Below, piece by piece: positions 9,244-17,149 of a stretch of 64,000 nt of DNA. The notes below the pieces were generated by a model. The model had not been told where the DNA came from. It worked only from the letters and a program-made list of their open reading frames with translations, and ran no database searches. Every line of letters begins with the position of its first letter. The first letter of the stretch is position 1. Origin of the DNA: an uncultured Prevotella sp. (GTDB lineage: Bacteria; Bacteroidota; Bacteroidia; Bacteroidales; Bacteroidaceae); NCBI GenBank assembly GCA_946998205.1, contig CAMPYJ010000003.1, positions 1-64,000 on the forward strand, in the 5' to 3' direction. A program made the position numbers and the translations under genes.

Positions 9244-9487
9244 TAAAAGATACTATTTTATATCAATAAAAGGCGGAAGTAAGCCGTTGGATGACTTTTT
9301 TCGCAGGGCTAAAGTTCTTTTTGAATTGACGACGAATGTGTTTTTCTAAAATATTCAAAAAAAAAACGAATAATTTATTTTGGAGATTAAAAGTTTATGT
9401 CTATTTTTGCAGTTGATATATGTCTTACGGCATTGGTAATAAGGGCTGTCACGCTTTAACGAAATTGATATAAAATAGTATCTTTTA
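9244..9487. promoter_or_regulatory. Invertible promoter segment bounded by 24-bp inverted repeats
   Basis: Positions 9244-9267 (starting TAAAAGATACTA) and 9464-9487 are perfect 24-bp inverted repeats enclosing 196 bp. The segment fits exactly between the lipoprotein start (9226) and the recombinase stop (9495). It contains one consensus promoter at 9379-9409, pointing right, away from the lipoprotein. Inversion would place that promoter about 100 bases upstream of the lipoprotein start, pointing into it. The layout matches DNA-inversion switches run by tyrosine recombinases in Bacteroides; here the cognate enzyme is the adjacent gene. Confidence 0.88.
9379..9409 (+). promoter_or_regulatory. 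Promoter inside the invertible segment (OFF orientation)
   Basis: TTTG at 9379-9382, a 19-base spacer, and TATTTTTG at 9402-9409. In the orientation given, the transcript would start near 9416 and run antisense into the 3' end of the recombinase gene. No comparable promoter is visible on the minus strand between 9463 and 9227. Confidence 0.8.
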
Positions 9488-9494
9488 CTTCTCT

Positions 9495-10577
9495 TTATTC
9501 CAAATGCCTCATCACCTCCCTCAGCGTATCATCTTCTATTTTTCTATATCTGTTAAACGCCTTTGAGCCTTCCGCGTGTCCGCTCATCTTAGCAATAAGG
9601 TTGGGATCTTGTACTTTCAAATAGAGATTGCCTATAAATGTGCGCCGGGCCAAATGACTGCTCGCCACGTCACACAAAGGCTTCAACACGACACAATTCG
9701 TTTGCGGGTCAAGCACCTCCACCTTACGGGTCAGCCCCGCGGCGCGAAACAACAACTTTATACCTATATTATATATGGCGTTGTTTGGAAGTTGGAATAA
9801 GGTGCCACGTTTACACTTGTCACGATGGCGCGCTATGAGTTCGCAAGCCGCCTTCAGCACGGGTACGCGTGCCTGCCGCCCCTTCTTGCAGGTCTTTTGC
9901 GGAGTGTACACCAACATGCCGTCGCATATATTATCCTCTGTCAAGCGCCTTAGGTCGGCGTATCTACATCCTACATAACACTGAAATATGAACGCGTCAC
10001 GGATAACGCGCAACAGCCGCAAAGAGATGTGGGAACTGTACGCCATGCGCGTGTGCTTGTCGGCAAACACCCGCTCTATGTTTAAAGAAGCCAATAAATT
10101 CCGTTCGGCTACACTGATATAATAAGGTGCGACCCATATATTCTCGACATGACTGATGTCGAGGAAGGGATGGCGCGCGCATTCCCCGTCGGGCAAGACC
10201 GAACGCAACACAGATTTAAGCATGCTCAGGATGTTATTCACTGCGGCGCATCCCCGGTCGCGCTTCAAAGGCTTGAAGCCATCGTCCCCGCCAAGCTCTC
10301 GCATGCTTTGCAGATGAGCGTCGCACAGCTCGCACTCATGCAAAAGGAAATAAACAAAATCATCACTCATCTTTTGTGTCCATTGCAACATGTCTATCTC
10401 ATCATCAACGCGCCGCGCGGCTAACAAGTATGTTTGATAGCGCGACAAACGGCGCAATGCCGATCGATACATCCTCTGCGATGAAACAGAAAGCGCATGA
10501 TGCTTGAAAAAGAGCGTCCTCACGCGCTCTATCGTCATCACACATCCATTCTTCCGTACGTTTGTTTGTTCTGTCAT
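9495..10577 (-). CDS. Tyrosine recombinase, probable invertase of the adjacent switch
   Basis: A 360-residue phage-integrase-family enzyme. An N-terminal SAM-like DNA-binding domain (about 15-130) precedes the catalytic domain. Candidate catalytic residues are all present: R205 (GCRYADL), K228 (PQKTCKKG), H308 and R311 (HLARRTF), H334 (MSGHAEG) and the nucleophile Y344 (NRYRKI). The length fits Bacteroidetes invertases and integrases. Its stop codon is 7 bases from one of two 24-bp inverted repeats, and no mobilisation or phage genes are nearby. It therefore most likely flips the 244-bp promoter segment rather than integrating an element. Codon use appears more G+C-rich than in the lipoprotein it controls. 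When the switch is OFF, the internal promoter points antisense into this gene. Confidence 0.88.
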   Translation of the reverse strand: MTEQTNVRKNGCVMTIERVRTLFFKHHALSVSSQRMYRSALRRLSRYQTYLLAARRVDDEIDMLQWTQKMSDDFVYFLLHECELCDAHLQSMRELGGDDGFKPLKRDRGCAAVNNILSMLKSVLRSVLPDGECARHPFLDISHVENIWVAPYYISVAERNLLASLNIERVFADKHTRMAYSSHISLRLLRVIRDAFIFQCYVGCRYADLRRLTEDNICDGMLVYTPQKTCKKGRQARVPVLKAACELIARHRDKCKRGTLFQLPNNAIYNIGIKLLFRAAGLTRKVEVLDPQTNCVVLKPLCDVASSHLARRTFIGNLYLKVQDPNLIAKMSGHAEGSKAFNRYRKIEDDTLREVMRHLE

Positions 10578-10597
10578 AATGTATATATGGTGTTATA

Positions 10598-10632
10598 GGG
10601 CGGTTACACGAATTACCGCCGCAAAGTTTTCT
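10598..10632. repeat. Divergent solitary end of the MITE family
   Basis: GGGCGGTTACACGAATTACC followed by GCCGCAAAGTTTT closely parallels the left end of the intact MITE copies. No matching right end was found before 10878. It may be a relic or an end of a related element. Confidence 0.5.
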
Positions 10633-10648
10633 CACATTTCACACAACA

Positions 10649-10680
10649 TTTGTGCCTTTGACTGAAAATGTATATCTTTG
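10649..10680 (+). promoter_or_regulatory. Promoter upstream of the Bax-inhibitor-like gene
   Basis: TTTG at 10649-10652, 20 bases, then TATCTTTG at 10673-10680. The start would be near 10687, leaving a leader of about 190 bases before 10879. Confidence 0.7.
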
Positions 10681-10878
10681 CGGATGGAATTTGCGGATTG
10701 GCTATCAGCGCGCGGCAAAAGCCGTCAAGCCCGTTTGAGCCGCCGGCATGCGGCTTGTAACGCCAAGGAAAGAAGCCGCGGGAGAGCAAGACGCAATTCT
10801 TCACCAACGAAGAAAACATCGTCGGGGCGGCGATTTTACACACCGCGCCCGTGGATAAGATAACAAAAACAAATATTT
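10681..10878 (+). other. Long G+C-rich leader, possibly structured
   Basis: This untranslated stretch is far richer in G and C than normal intergenic DNA here and contains a hairpin pairing AGCCGC with GCGGCT around 10738-10757. A 61-codon frame in it is very basic and has no recognised similarity. No known riboswitch or small RNA family was recognised. Confidence 0.35.
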
Positions 10879-11595
10879 ATGGAAATAAACGAGTTGGAAA
10901 AATTGATTAGACAACAGGAAGGTTCGTTGTCATTGGCCTTCCCCGCCCTGATGCGAAAAGTATATGTATGGATGGCTCTGGCTTTGGTCATCACCGGCGT
11001 GACGGCGTACGGAGTGGCATCATCGCCCGGCCTGATGATGTCCATCTGCCATACCCCAGCCGTGATGTGGGGCATCGTCATAGCCGAGCTTGTCATCGTC
11101 ATGTCCGTTTCGGCAGCCATCAACAGGCTGTCACTCACCGCGGCCACGCTGCTCTTCGTGCTTTATTCGGTACTCAACGGCGTCACCTTGTCACTCATCT
11201 TTATGGTGTACACCCTTACATCGATAGCCAGCGTGTTCTTCATCACGGCAGGCACCTTTGCGGTCATGGCAGCCTATGGATATTTTACCAAGCGCGACCT
11301 TACCTCATTAGGAAAGTTATTGCTCATGGCGCTGATTGGGCTTATCATTGCCAGCGTGGTAAACATCTTCTTCGTGAAGAGTAGTGGCTTTGACTTGATT
11401 GTAAGTTACATCGGTGTCTTGATATTCGTAGGTCTCACCGCCTATGACACTCAGAAGATTAAGCAAATGCTCGCCATGCAAACAGACATGGCCGAAGGCG
11501 CGCAGAAAGTTGCGCTCATGGGCGCGCTGTCATTGTACCTCGACTTCGTCAACCTGTTCTTGTATCTGCTGCGAATATTCGGAAAGAGACAGTAA
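10879..11595 (+). CDS. Bax inhibitor-1/YccA family membrane protein
   Basis: A 238-residue integral inner-membrane protein with about seven hydrophobic segments from residue 30 to the end. It carries the family signature near the C-terminus (GLTAYDTQKIK), including the conserved aspartate proposed to sense pH or calcium in BsYetJ-type channels. Bacterial members are linked to calcium leak and membrane-protein quality control; the role here is inferred from family only. The start is supported by a promoter at 10649-10680. A lipoprotein gene follows after 5 bases, so the two are likely cotranscribed. Confidence 0.88.
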   Translation: MEINELEKLIRQQEGSLSLAFPALMRKVYVWMALALVITGVTAYGVASSPGLMMSICHTPAVMWGIVIAELVIVMSVSAAINRLSLTAATLLFVLYSVLNGVTLSLIFMVYTLTSIASVFFITAGTFAVMAAYGYFTKRDLTSLGKLLLMALIGLIIASVVNIFFVKSSGFDLIVSYIGVLIFVGLTAYDTQKIKQMLAMQTDMAEGAQKVALMGALSLYLDFVNLFLYLLRIFGKRQ

Positions 11596-11600
11596 AGACA

Positions 11601-12248
11601 ATGAAAACCATCCATTTGACACTCGCCGCCCTGTCTTGCGCAGCGCTGATGGGCTGCGGCAGCCTGCAAACAGGTTCCACACAGGCTCAAAAGAAAGAGA
11701 CAAGCACGTTTGGCCAGATACTCAGCGCCATAACCAATGGCGATGCTTTGGGCAACGCTTTCAACAGCATCATCGGCCTGGACAAGCCAACCGAAGCCCA
11801 GCTTTATGGCTCGTGGCATTACACACAACCGGGCGTGGCGTTCACCAGCAGGAACGCCTTGGCGAAAGCAGGAGGCGAAGTGGCGGCCACACAGGCCAAG
11901 GAAAAGCTGAAAGCAGCATACCAAAGCATTGGATTCAATGCAGGCAACACCACTCTTCAGTTAAACAAAGGCAAGACCTTCACCATTCAGTTGGCTGGCA
12001 AGACCTTCCAAGGCTCATACACTTACCACCCGGACGAATGCAAACTGGATTTGCAGACATTCCTGATTACGCTTCCTTGTTACGTCAAGCGCACGCCAAA
12101 AGGCATGAGCTTTCTCTTGGAATCGAAAAAGTTGCTCACCCTGTTCCAGGCCATCGCCAGCATCAGCGGTAACAGCAAACTGGAAACCATCGGCAAAATC
12201 AGCAAAAATTACGATGGCATTCGCATGGGATTCGAAATGGGAAAGTAG
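11601..12248 (+). CDS. DUF4923-like lipoprotein
   Basis: The 215-residue product has a lipoprotein signal (ALMGC, cysteine about 19). A conserved-looking central region follows (LYGSWHYTQPGVAFTS) and then a lipocalin-like beta-rich half (TTLQLNKGKTFTIQLAGKTF, GSYTYHPDECKL). The pattern matches the uncharacterised Bacteroidetes DUF4923 lipoproteins as recalled. It is 5 bases downstream of the Bax-inhibitor-like gene and probably in one operon with it. Function is unknown; a periplasmic or outer-membrane inner-leaflet location is likely. Confidence 0.75.
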   Translation: MKTIHLTLAALSCAALMGCGSLQTGSTQAQKKETSTFGQILSAITNGDALGNAFNSIIGLDKPTEAQLYGSWHYTQPGVAFTSRNALAKAGGEVAATQAKEKLKAAYQSIGFNAGNTTLQLNKGKTFTIQLAGKTFQGSYTYHPDECKLDLQTFLITLPCYVKRTPKGMSFLLESKKLLTLFQAIASISGNSKLETIGKISKNYDGIRMGFEMGK

Positions 12249-12275
12249 GCAGACAAAGGCGATAGTAAATCAATC

Positions 12276-12509
12276 ATGGAGAGCAACCTGATATTATACA
12301 CGAGCGACAATGGCGACGTAAGCATTCAAGTACGCTACGAAGATGGAACTTTTTGGCTTACTCAAAAACGCATGGCAGAGTTATTCAATGTGAGCGTGAG
12401 TACCATCAACGAACATCTAAAAAGTATCTTCAACACGAGAGAACTATCGGAAGAGGCAACTATTCGGAAATTCCGAATAGTTCAAAACGAAGGAACTCGC
12501 CAAGGATAA
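12276..12509 (+). pseudogene. Truncated RhuM-family gene
   Basis: The 77 residues match the start of RhuM virulence-type proteins: ILYTSDNGDVSIQVRYEDGT, then FWLTQKRMAELFNVSVSTIN, a winged-helix-like DNA-binding segment, then IRKFRIVQNEGTRQ. Intact members run to about 300 residues; this one stops after 77. Just downstream, another frame (about 12488-12602) reads KELAKDNAKNNSEF and IRCEYEGAGHYPPITYN, apparently the tail of an unrelated gene, so two remnants appear fused by deletion. It is unlikely to be functional. Confidence 0.75.
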
Positions 12510-12584
12510 TGCGAAAAACAACTCGGAGTTCATCCGATGCGAATACGAAGGCGCAGGACACTATCCACCAATCACTTACAATAG

Positions 12585-12633
12585 ACATGGGTTTAGCCGC
12601 TAATCTGTATGAGATTAGCGGCTAAACTCATGT
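12585..12633. terminator. Very long hairpin after the RhuM remnant
   Basis: A 22-bp stem with a single G-T pair (12585-12606 with 12612-12633) and a 5-base loop. No strong T run follows on either side. It may stop transcription from the left and from the thioesterase/esterase operon on the right, or be the end of a lost element. Confidence 0.5.
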
Positions 12634-12721
12634 TACTTATACGTCAATTGCATGGTTATTAAAAAGCAGGTGTGCAGCTATGCTTCGCCACTCACTTTTT
12701 TCAGGCGAAAACACCTGCGCC

Positions 12722-13090
12722 TTATTCTCCCATGAAGCGTTGCCTGTCTACCACGAACCGCAGATGATCGCCCTCGCCAATCACCTCGCCATCCTGCTTG
12801 GCCACAACGTGAAAAAACAGCTTGCGGCGGTCAATCTTTGTCAAGGTGGCCGTGGCCTCCACCGTCGCCCCCACCCTGCTCGGCTTGAGATGCGACGAGC
12901 TGATATGCCCACCCACCGTGGTTTGTCCTTCTTCCAATTCATCCGCCACCGCCAGCATGGCAGCGTTCTCCATCAAGGCCAGCATGGCAGGCGTGGCCAA
13001 CACAGGCAAATCGCCCGAGCCGATGACCCGCGCGGTTTGCGCTTCGCTCACGGTCAAGCGGCTGGTATGAGTCAATCCTTCTTTCAACAT
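12722..13090 (-). CDS. Hotdog-fold thioesterase (FlK-like)
   Basis: A 122-residue single-domain hotdog protein. Recognisable features are the N-terminal strand and TARVIGSGDLPVLATPAMLA, the central helix ALMENAAMLAVADELEEGQT, and TTVGGHISSSHLKPSRVG, where the histidine and nearby residues line the active site in fluoroacetyl-CoA thioesterase relatives. It probably hydrolyses an acyl-CoA; the substrate is unknown. It starts 2 bases after the stop of the upstream esterase gene, so the two are translated from one message. Confidence 0.85.
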   Translation of the reverse strand: MLKEGLTHTSRLTVSEAQTARVIGSGDLPVLATPAMLALMENAAMLAVADELEEGQTTVGGHISSSHLKPSRVGATVEATATLTKIDRRKLFFHVVAKQDGEVIGEGDHLRFVVDRQRFMGE

Positions 13091-13092
13091 CG

Positions 13093-14277
13093 TTATCGTT
13101 TTTTAGATTCAACATTCACTTCTACCATGGCGGGGAACATGTACGCCCAGTCGTCGCGCTGGAAAAGCGTTCGCCGCATGGTCGACTCCTTGCGCCTGAC
13201 ACGCCCGCGGAACAGTACTCGCCTGCCGTATTTGACGGTGACGAGCTTATTCAAGTTTACCAACTCGTCATTGAGATAAAGCGTAAGCGTTGTGTAATCA
13301 CACTGCGTGACGTGGACACAATTGCCCTGGATATAGGCTCTGAGCATCTTGCCCGGCGCCAACTCTTCCGGCGGCACGCCCAACCAATAGAAATAAGGCT
13401 TCACCACTTCGGCCTGCCGCCACACGATTTTCTTTGGATACGGGTTGCGGCGGAATTGTTGCATCCATGGCACGGCAGCCGAATCAACCCGATTCATCCA
13501 ATGTCCCACACCTTTTATAATATGTGTTTGATGAACGTATCCCGTAGGATCATGCTGCTGCAGCGAATCCATCTGCAACCCTCGCAGTGCCGCCAGCGTG
13601 TTGCGATGGTAGGCCGAGTCGCGCTCTCCGCACCAAATCATGAAAGGCAAGTTGCGAAGATTCAGCAAAGACACGTCGCCCGGATGGCCTGCCATCATCG
13701 AAGCCGCCGCCCACGAGTCGGCCATGCGCGGGGCCATTCGCCACACGCCATCGCCCCCGGCCGAGTAACCCATGAGGTACACTTTGTTTGGATTGACGCC
13801 CTCGAAGGCCACGCACATCTGGATGAGTTGTTCGTAGAGCGCGTCTATCCCCTCATGGCACCACATGTCCCACAGATTCCATGGCGCGCGCGGAGCCACA
13901 TAAACCGCCTGCCTCGGACGGTAAAGATACTTCTGGTTCTCCCACTGCCGGTCGTTCACCGCCTGTGTCGTTCCACCTCCTCCATGAAGCGAGATGAACA
14001 AGCTGTATCCGTCGGCCGGTTTGTCACCGCACACCGTCCACCACAGCGGCATGGACAGTGCGTGACGCGTCAGCGTGCGGGTTCCGTGACACGCCCCAAG
14101 GCGCTCTCGGACGGCGCGCGCCCACTCCTTCTTGAGCCGCTCGCCGATGACCGGCACCTCGGCCTTCGAGATAAACCGCTCGCGCATGGCGCGCTTGACA
14201 TGCGGGAAGACGGGCATGGACAGCATGAGCGCTGACAGCAATACGGCTCCCCACCGGCAGGTTGTTTTGTTCATCAT
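13093..14277 (-). CDS. Exported alpha/beta-hydrolase (esterase)
   Basis: A 394-residue protein with a signal peptide. The oxyanion-hole region LFISLHGGGGT is near residue 95, and the nucleophile elbow GYSAGG (Ser) near 170. WCGERDSAYH likely provides the acid, and GVGHWMNRV the catalytic histidine. This order fits polyhydroxybutyrate-depolymerase/feruloyl-esterase-like enzymes. A C-terminal domain of about 120 residues is less clear. It likely cleaves an ester in the periplasm or at the surface. It is the first gene of a two-gene unit with the thioesterase. The second methionine (14274) is an equally good start. Confidence 0.82.
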   Translation of the reverse strand: MMNKTTCRWGAVLLSALMLSMPVFPHVKRAMRERFISKAEVPVIGERLKKEWARAVRERLGACHGTRTLTRHALSMPLWWTVCGDKPADGYSLFISLHGGGGTTQAVNDRQWENQKYLYRPRQAVYVAPRAPWNLWDMWCHEGIDALYEQLIQMCVAFEGVNPNKVYLMGYSAGGDGVWRMAPRMADSWAAASMMAGHPGDVSLLNLRNLPFMIWCGERDSAYHRNTLAALRGLQMDSLQQHDPTGYVHQTHIIKGVGHWMNRVDSAAVPWMQQFRRNPYPKKIVWRQAEVVKPYFYWLGVPPEELAPGKMLRAYIQGNCVHVTQCDYTTLTLYLNDELVNLNKLVTVKYGRRVLFRGRVRRKESTMRRTLFQRDDWAYMFPAMVEVNVESKKR

Positions 14278-14545
14278 CGGAAATCATTTGCTTGGTTGTC
14301 ACGCAAAGATAACATTATTCTTCGACATCCGCCTACATGAAAGTGATTTTTTCTCGCTGATTTCCAATCGCCCCGGCCATGACGGGGGTGGTCTCGCCTA
14401 CCGTCACCGTGAGCCTGTTAAAGGCGGTTCTCACCTCCCTCGCTTTGTTAATAAGTGTGTAGAAGCATTGGTTTTGGCGATAATCGTTTCGTTTTTATGC
14501 AAAATTCGCTATTTTTGCAAGAATCTGCGAATAATGTTACAAGCG

Positions 14546-15019
14546 ATGAAACTGAAAGAAGACAGAATAGAAACCATCAAGATGCTCATTTCGAGCAAGG
14601 AGATAGGCAGCCAGAAAGAGCTGCTCGACGAACTGAAGAAAGAAGGATTCGTGCTGACGCAGGCCACCCTGAGCCGCGACCTGAAGCTGTTGAAGGTAGC
14701 CAAGGCGGCCAGCATGAATGGCAAATATGTGTACGTTCTGCCCAACGAAACCATGTACCGCCGGGTGCACAAACCCGTATCGGCACGCGAAATGATGCGC
14801 ACGCCGGGATTCTTGTCCATCAACTTCTCCGGCAACATCGGCGTCATCAAAACCCGACCGGGCTATGCCAGCAGCATAGCGTACAACTTAGACAACAGCG
14901 ACATCCCTGAAATATTGGGAACCATCGCCGGCGACGACACCATCTTCATCGTCATCAAGGCTGGCGCGAGCGAATGCGAGATGACGGACATGCTCAACGA
15001 GCTGCTGTTAAATATGTGA
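14546..15019 (+). CDS. argR: Arginine repressor ArgR
   Basis: A 157-residue regulator. The N-terminal winged helix (about 1-70) contains IGSQKELLDELKKEGF and TQATLSRDLKLLKVAKA, typical of ArgR. The C-terminal oligomerisation and arginine-binding domain ends with TIAGDDTIFIVIKAG. ArgR represses arginine biosynthesis when arginine is bound; no arginine genes are in this window. The frame is open far upstream, but a TATTTTTG box at 14510-14517 with a weak -33 site predicts a start near 14524, so only 14534 or 14546 are sensible; 14546 (MKLKEDR) aligns with family starts as recalled. Confidence 0.92.
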   Translation: MKLKEDRIETIKMLISSKEIGSQKELLDELKKEGFVLTQATLSRDLKLLKVAKAASMNGKYVYVLPNETMYRRVHKPVSAREMMRTPGFLSINFSGNIGVIKTRPGYASSIAYNLDNSDIPEILGTIAGDDTIFIVIKAGASECEMTDMLNELLLNM

Positions 15020-15106
15020 TGAACCATCAACGCGTGGCGGGAACGCATGCAACTTTTACGGCCTCGGCAGCGTCTAACATACAAGTAAAAACAAAAGAAA
15101 AATGTT

Positions 15107-15289
15107 ATGATGAAGAAACTGACCTTATCCAACAACAGGATGATTGGAGGCGTTTGTGGCGGGTTGGCCGAGTATTTCGACGTAGACCCCACCGTGTTCC
15201 GCGCACTCTATGCCATCGCGACCGTGTTCACCGCTTTCAGCGGCGTGATACTTTACCTCATCCTGTGGATGATTATCCCTAAGAAATAG
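15107..15289 (+). CDS. Small PspC-domain membrane protein
   Basis: A 60-residue stand-alone PspC domain: NRMIGGVCGGLAEYFDVDPT followed by a hydrophobic helix ending ILYLILWMIIPKK. PspC domains sit in the inner membrane and take part in envelope-stress signalling or toxin-like systems. Being a single-domain form without PspA or PspB neighbours, its role is unclear. It follows argR by 87 bases. The ATG three bases downstream (15110) is an alternative start. Confidence 0.85.
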   Translation: MMKKLTLSNNRMIGGVCGGLAEYFDVDPTVFRALYAIATVFTAFSGVILYLILWMIIPKK

Positions 15290-15502
15290 CCGAAAACAGG
15301 AGCCGTTTCATGGGCGCGTGGCTTCACGGAACAAGCTCCTACCGGCATCCCGAACCCGTGTTTGTGGACAAATCATCTCATTTCCTTTACTGTTTTTTCC
15401 GAAAACAGACTTCCCATTCGGATTTTTTATCTACATTTGTAACGTATTGACGAATGGGAGGACATGAAGACGTCACCCCATCATTCATAAAAAGTACAAA
15501 CC

Positions 15503-16285
15503 ATGATGAGTGATTTGCTCTTGATTTTATCCATGCCCCTCGCAGGAACCGTCTTGGGAGCAGCCTTTGTTTTCTTCATGAAGGAACAAATGTCGGCAGT
15601 GGTTCAAAAAGCATTGCTGGGCTTTGCGTCGGGCATCATGGTGGCGGCTTCCATCTGGTCTCTGATCATTCCCAGCATGGAACAATGGTCCGACATGGGC
15701 AAATGGCAGGTGTTTCCCGCCGCGGTGGGCTTTGCGATAGGCATTGGCTTCCTGCTGCTTCTGGACCACATCACGCCCCACCTGCACCTGGGAAGCACCA
15801 AGCCCGAGGGGCCTCGGGCGAAATTGAGCCGCACCACCATGCTCATCCTGGCCGTCACGATACACAACTTTCCTGAAGGAATGGCCGTGGGAGTGGTGGT
15901 TGCCGGTATGCTGCAAGGTGACGTAGGCATATCCGTGGGCGCAGCCATGACACTGTCGCTGGGTATTGCCATACAGAACATTCCGGAGGGGGCCATCATA
16001 TCCATGCCCTTGAAATCAGACGGCAAGGGCAAATGGTACTCGTTTGTCATGGGAACCCTGAGCGGAGTGGTTGAACCCATCGGCTCCGTCTTGGTCATCC
16101 TGCTGGCCGCCTTGCTCACGCCAACGCTGCCTTTCATGCTGTCGTTTGCCGCCGGTGCCATGTTCTATGTGGTGATAGAAGAGCTGATACCCGAGGCCTC
16201 ACAGGGTGAGCACAGCGACTGGAGCACCATCGGCTTCGCCATTGGCTTTCTCATCATGATGATACTGGACGTGGTGCTGGGCTAA
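15503..16285 (+). CDS. ZIP-family metal transporter
   Basis: A 260-residue inner-membrane protein with eight hydrophobic segments. The two metal-binding helices carry the signature HNFPEG (about residue 119) and QNIPEG (about 158), with a further acidic site in VIEELIPE. It is of the GufA/ZupT-like type that takes up zinc or other divalent metals. A TACATTTG box at 15432-15439 may be its -7 element. It is followed by a long 7-bp tandem repeat. Confidence 0.9.
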   Translation: MMSDLLLILSMPLAGTVLGAAFVFFMKEQMSAVVQKALLGFASGIMVAASIWSLIIPSMEQWSDMGKWQVFPAAVGFAIGIGFLLLLDHITPHLHLGSTKPEGPRAKLSRTTMLILAVTIHNFPEGMAVGVVVAGMLQGDVGISVGAAMTLSLGIAIQNIPEGAIISMPLKSDGKGKWYSFVMGTLSGVVEPIGSVLVILLAALLTPTLPFMLSFAAGAMFYVVIEELIPEASQGEHSDWSTIGFAIGFLIMMILDVVLG

Positions 16286-16290
16286 AGTTT

Positions 16291-16456
16291 ACTTTGAACT
16301 TTGAACTTTGAACTTTGAACTTTGGATTTTGAACTTTGAACTTTGGACTTTGGACTTTGAACTTTGAACTTTGGACTTTGGACTTTGAACTTTGAACTTT
16401 GGACTTTGGACTTTGAACTTTGAGCTTTGAACTTTGAACTTTGAACTTTGAACTTT
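16291..16456. repeat. Heptamer tandem repeat (ACTTTGA variants)
   Basis: About 24 copies of ACTTTGA, with ACTTTGG and ATTTTGA variants, directly follow the ZIP transporter stop. A 63-codon frame on the minus strand is only the repeat. Further on, 16496-16533 has AT-rich ATTCATA repeats. The rest of 16457-16658 holds only the G/C palindrome listed separately. Confidence 0.9.
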
Positions 16457-16608
16457 ATGACTAAGAGAGAAGCTAAACACTCGTAAACTCGGAATAATTC
16501 ATAATTCTTAATTCATAATTCATAATTCATAAACCAACAAATAGTGAACTATTAACTCGCTAACGCATAAACGAAGAAAAAAAATAAAACAAGCCAAACT
16601 AACTATTC

Positions 16609-16642
16609 CCCTCCCTTTCGGGGAGGGGCAGGGGGAGAGGCT
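16609..16642. repeat. CCCCTCCC/GGGGAGGGG palindrome
   Basis: CCCCTCCCTTTCGGGGAGGGG forms a stem-loop and is followed by GCAGGGGGAGAGG. Closely related copies flank the ackA-pta spacer at 41312-41350 and 41428-41466. Confidence 0.75.
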
Positions 16643-16658
16643 TTTTAATTATCGACAC

Positions 16659-16979
16659 ATGACATTAGAAGAAAAAACAAAGTTGGAGGAACGAATCGTC
16701 GATGTTCTCAAAACGGTGTACGACCCGGAGATACCCGTCAACATCTTCGACCTCGGCATGATTTACAAAGTGGACGTGAAAGACGACCACACGGTAGACA
16801 TGGACATGACATTCACCGCACCCAACTGCCCTGCAGCCGACTTCATCCTGGAGGATGTGAGAAGCAAGGTGGAGAGTCTCGAAGGCGTGAAGGCCTGCAA
16901 CGTGAACCTGGTCTTCGACCCGGCATGGGACCAAAGCATGATGAGCGAGGAGGCAAAGATAGAGTTAGGATTTGACTAA
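16659..16979 (+). CDS. MIP18/DUF59 family protein (SufT/PaaD-like)
   Basis: A 106-residue single MIP18 domain: VYDPEIPVNIFDLGMIY, then MTFTAPNCPAADFILEDVRS, whose cysteine is the conserved active-site-like residue of the family. Such proteins help mature Fe-S clusters on client proteins. The suf operon is elsewhere in this window (51-56 kb), not adjacent. Start at 16659 gives the normal family length. Confidence 0.88.
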   Translation: MTLEEKTKLEERIVDVLKTVYDPEIPVNIFDLGMIYKVDVKDDHTVDMDMTFTAPNCPAADFILEDVRSKVESLEGVKACNVNLVFDPAWDQSMMSEEAKIELGFD

Positions 16980-17149
16980 AGAATGTCAGCACCTCACATT
17001 CAAAGCCCTCCACTCAGAGAAATGAGGAGCGATGGTGCGGGTTGGATGGACATGTTCCAGCAATGCTACATATAAAGGTGACAGGTCAGAGTAAGCGCAT
17101 CACGCGGTGACATCCCAAAAAGATCAAAGAAAACAATTCCAAACTGAAT

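Noticed and set aside
9495..10577. Recombinase as the integrase of a conjugative element or prophage
   Set aside because: No mobilisation, phage or att-like direct repeats at a tRNA are nearby, and the perfect inverted repeats beside it fit DNA inversion better.
10678..10863. 61-codon basic frame in the leader of the Bax-inhibitor gene
   Set aside because: It starts at the predicted transcription start with no leader, and its Arg-rich content follows from local G/C richness.
16289..16480. 63-codon frame rich in KVQSSKF on the minus strand
   Set aside because: It is only the translation of the heptamer repeat.
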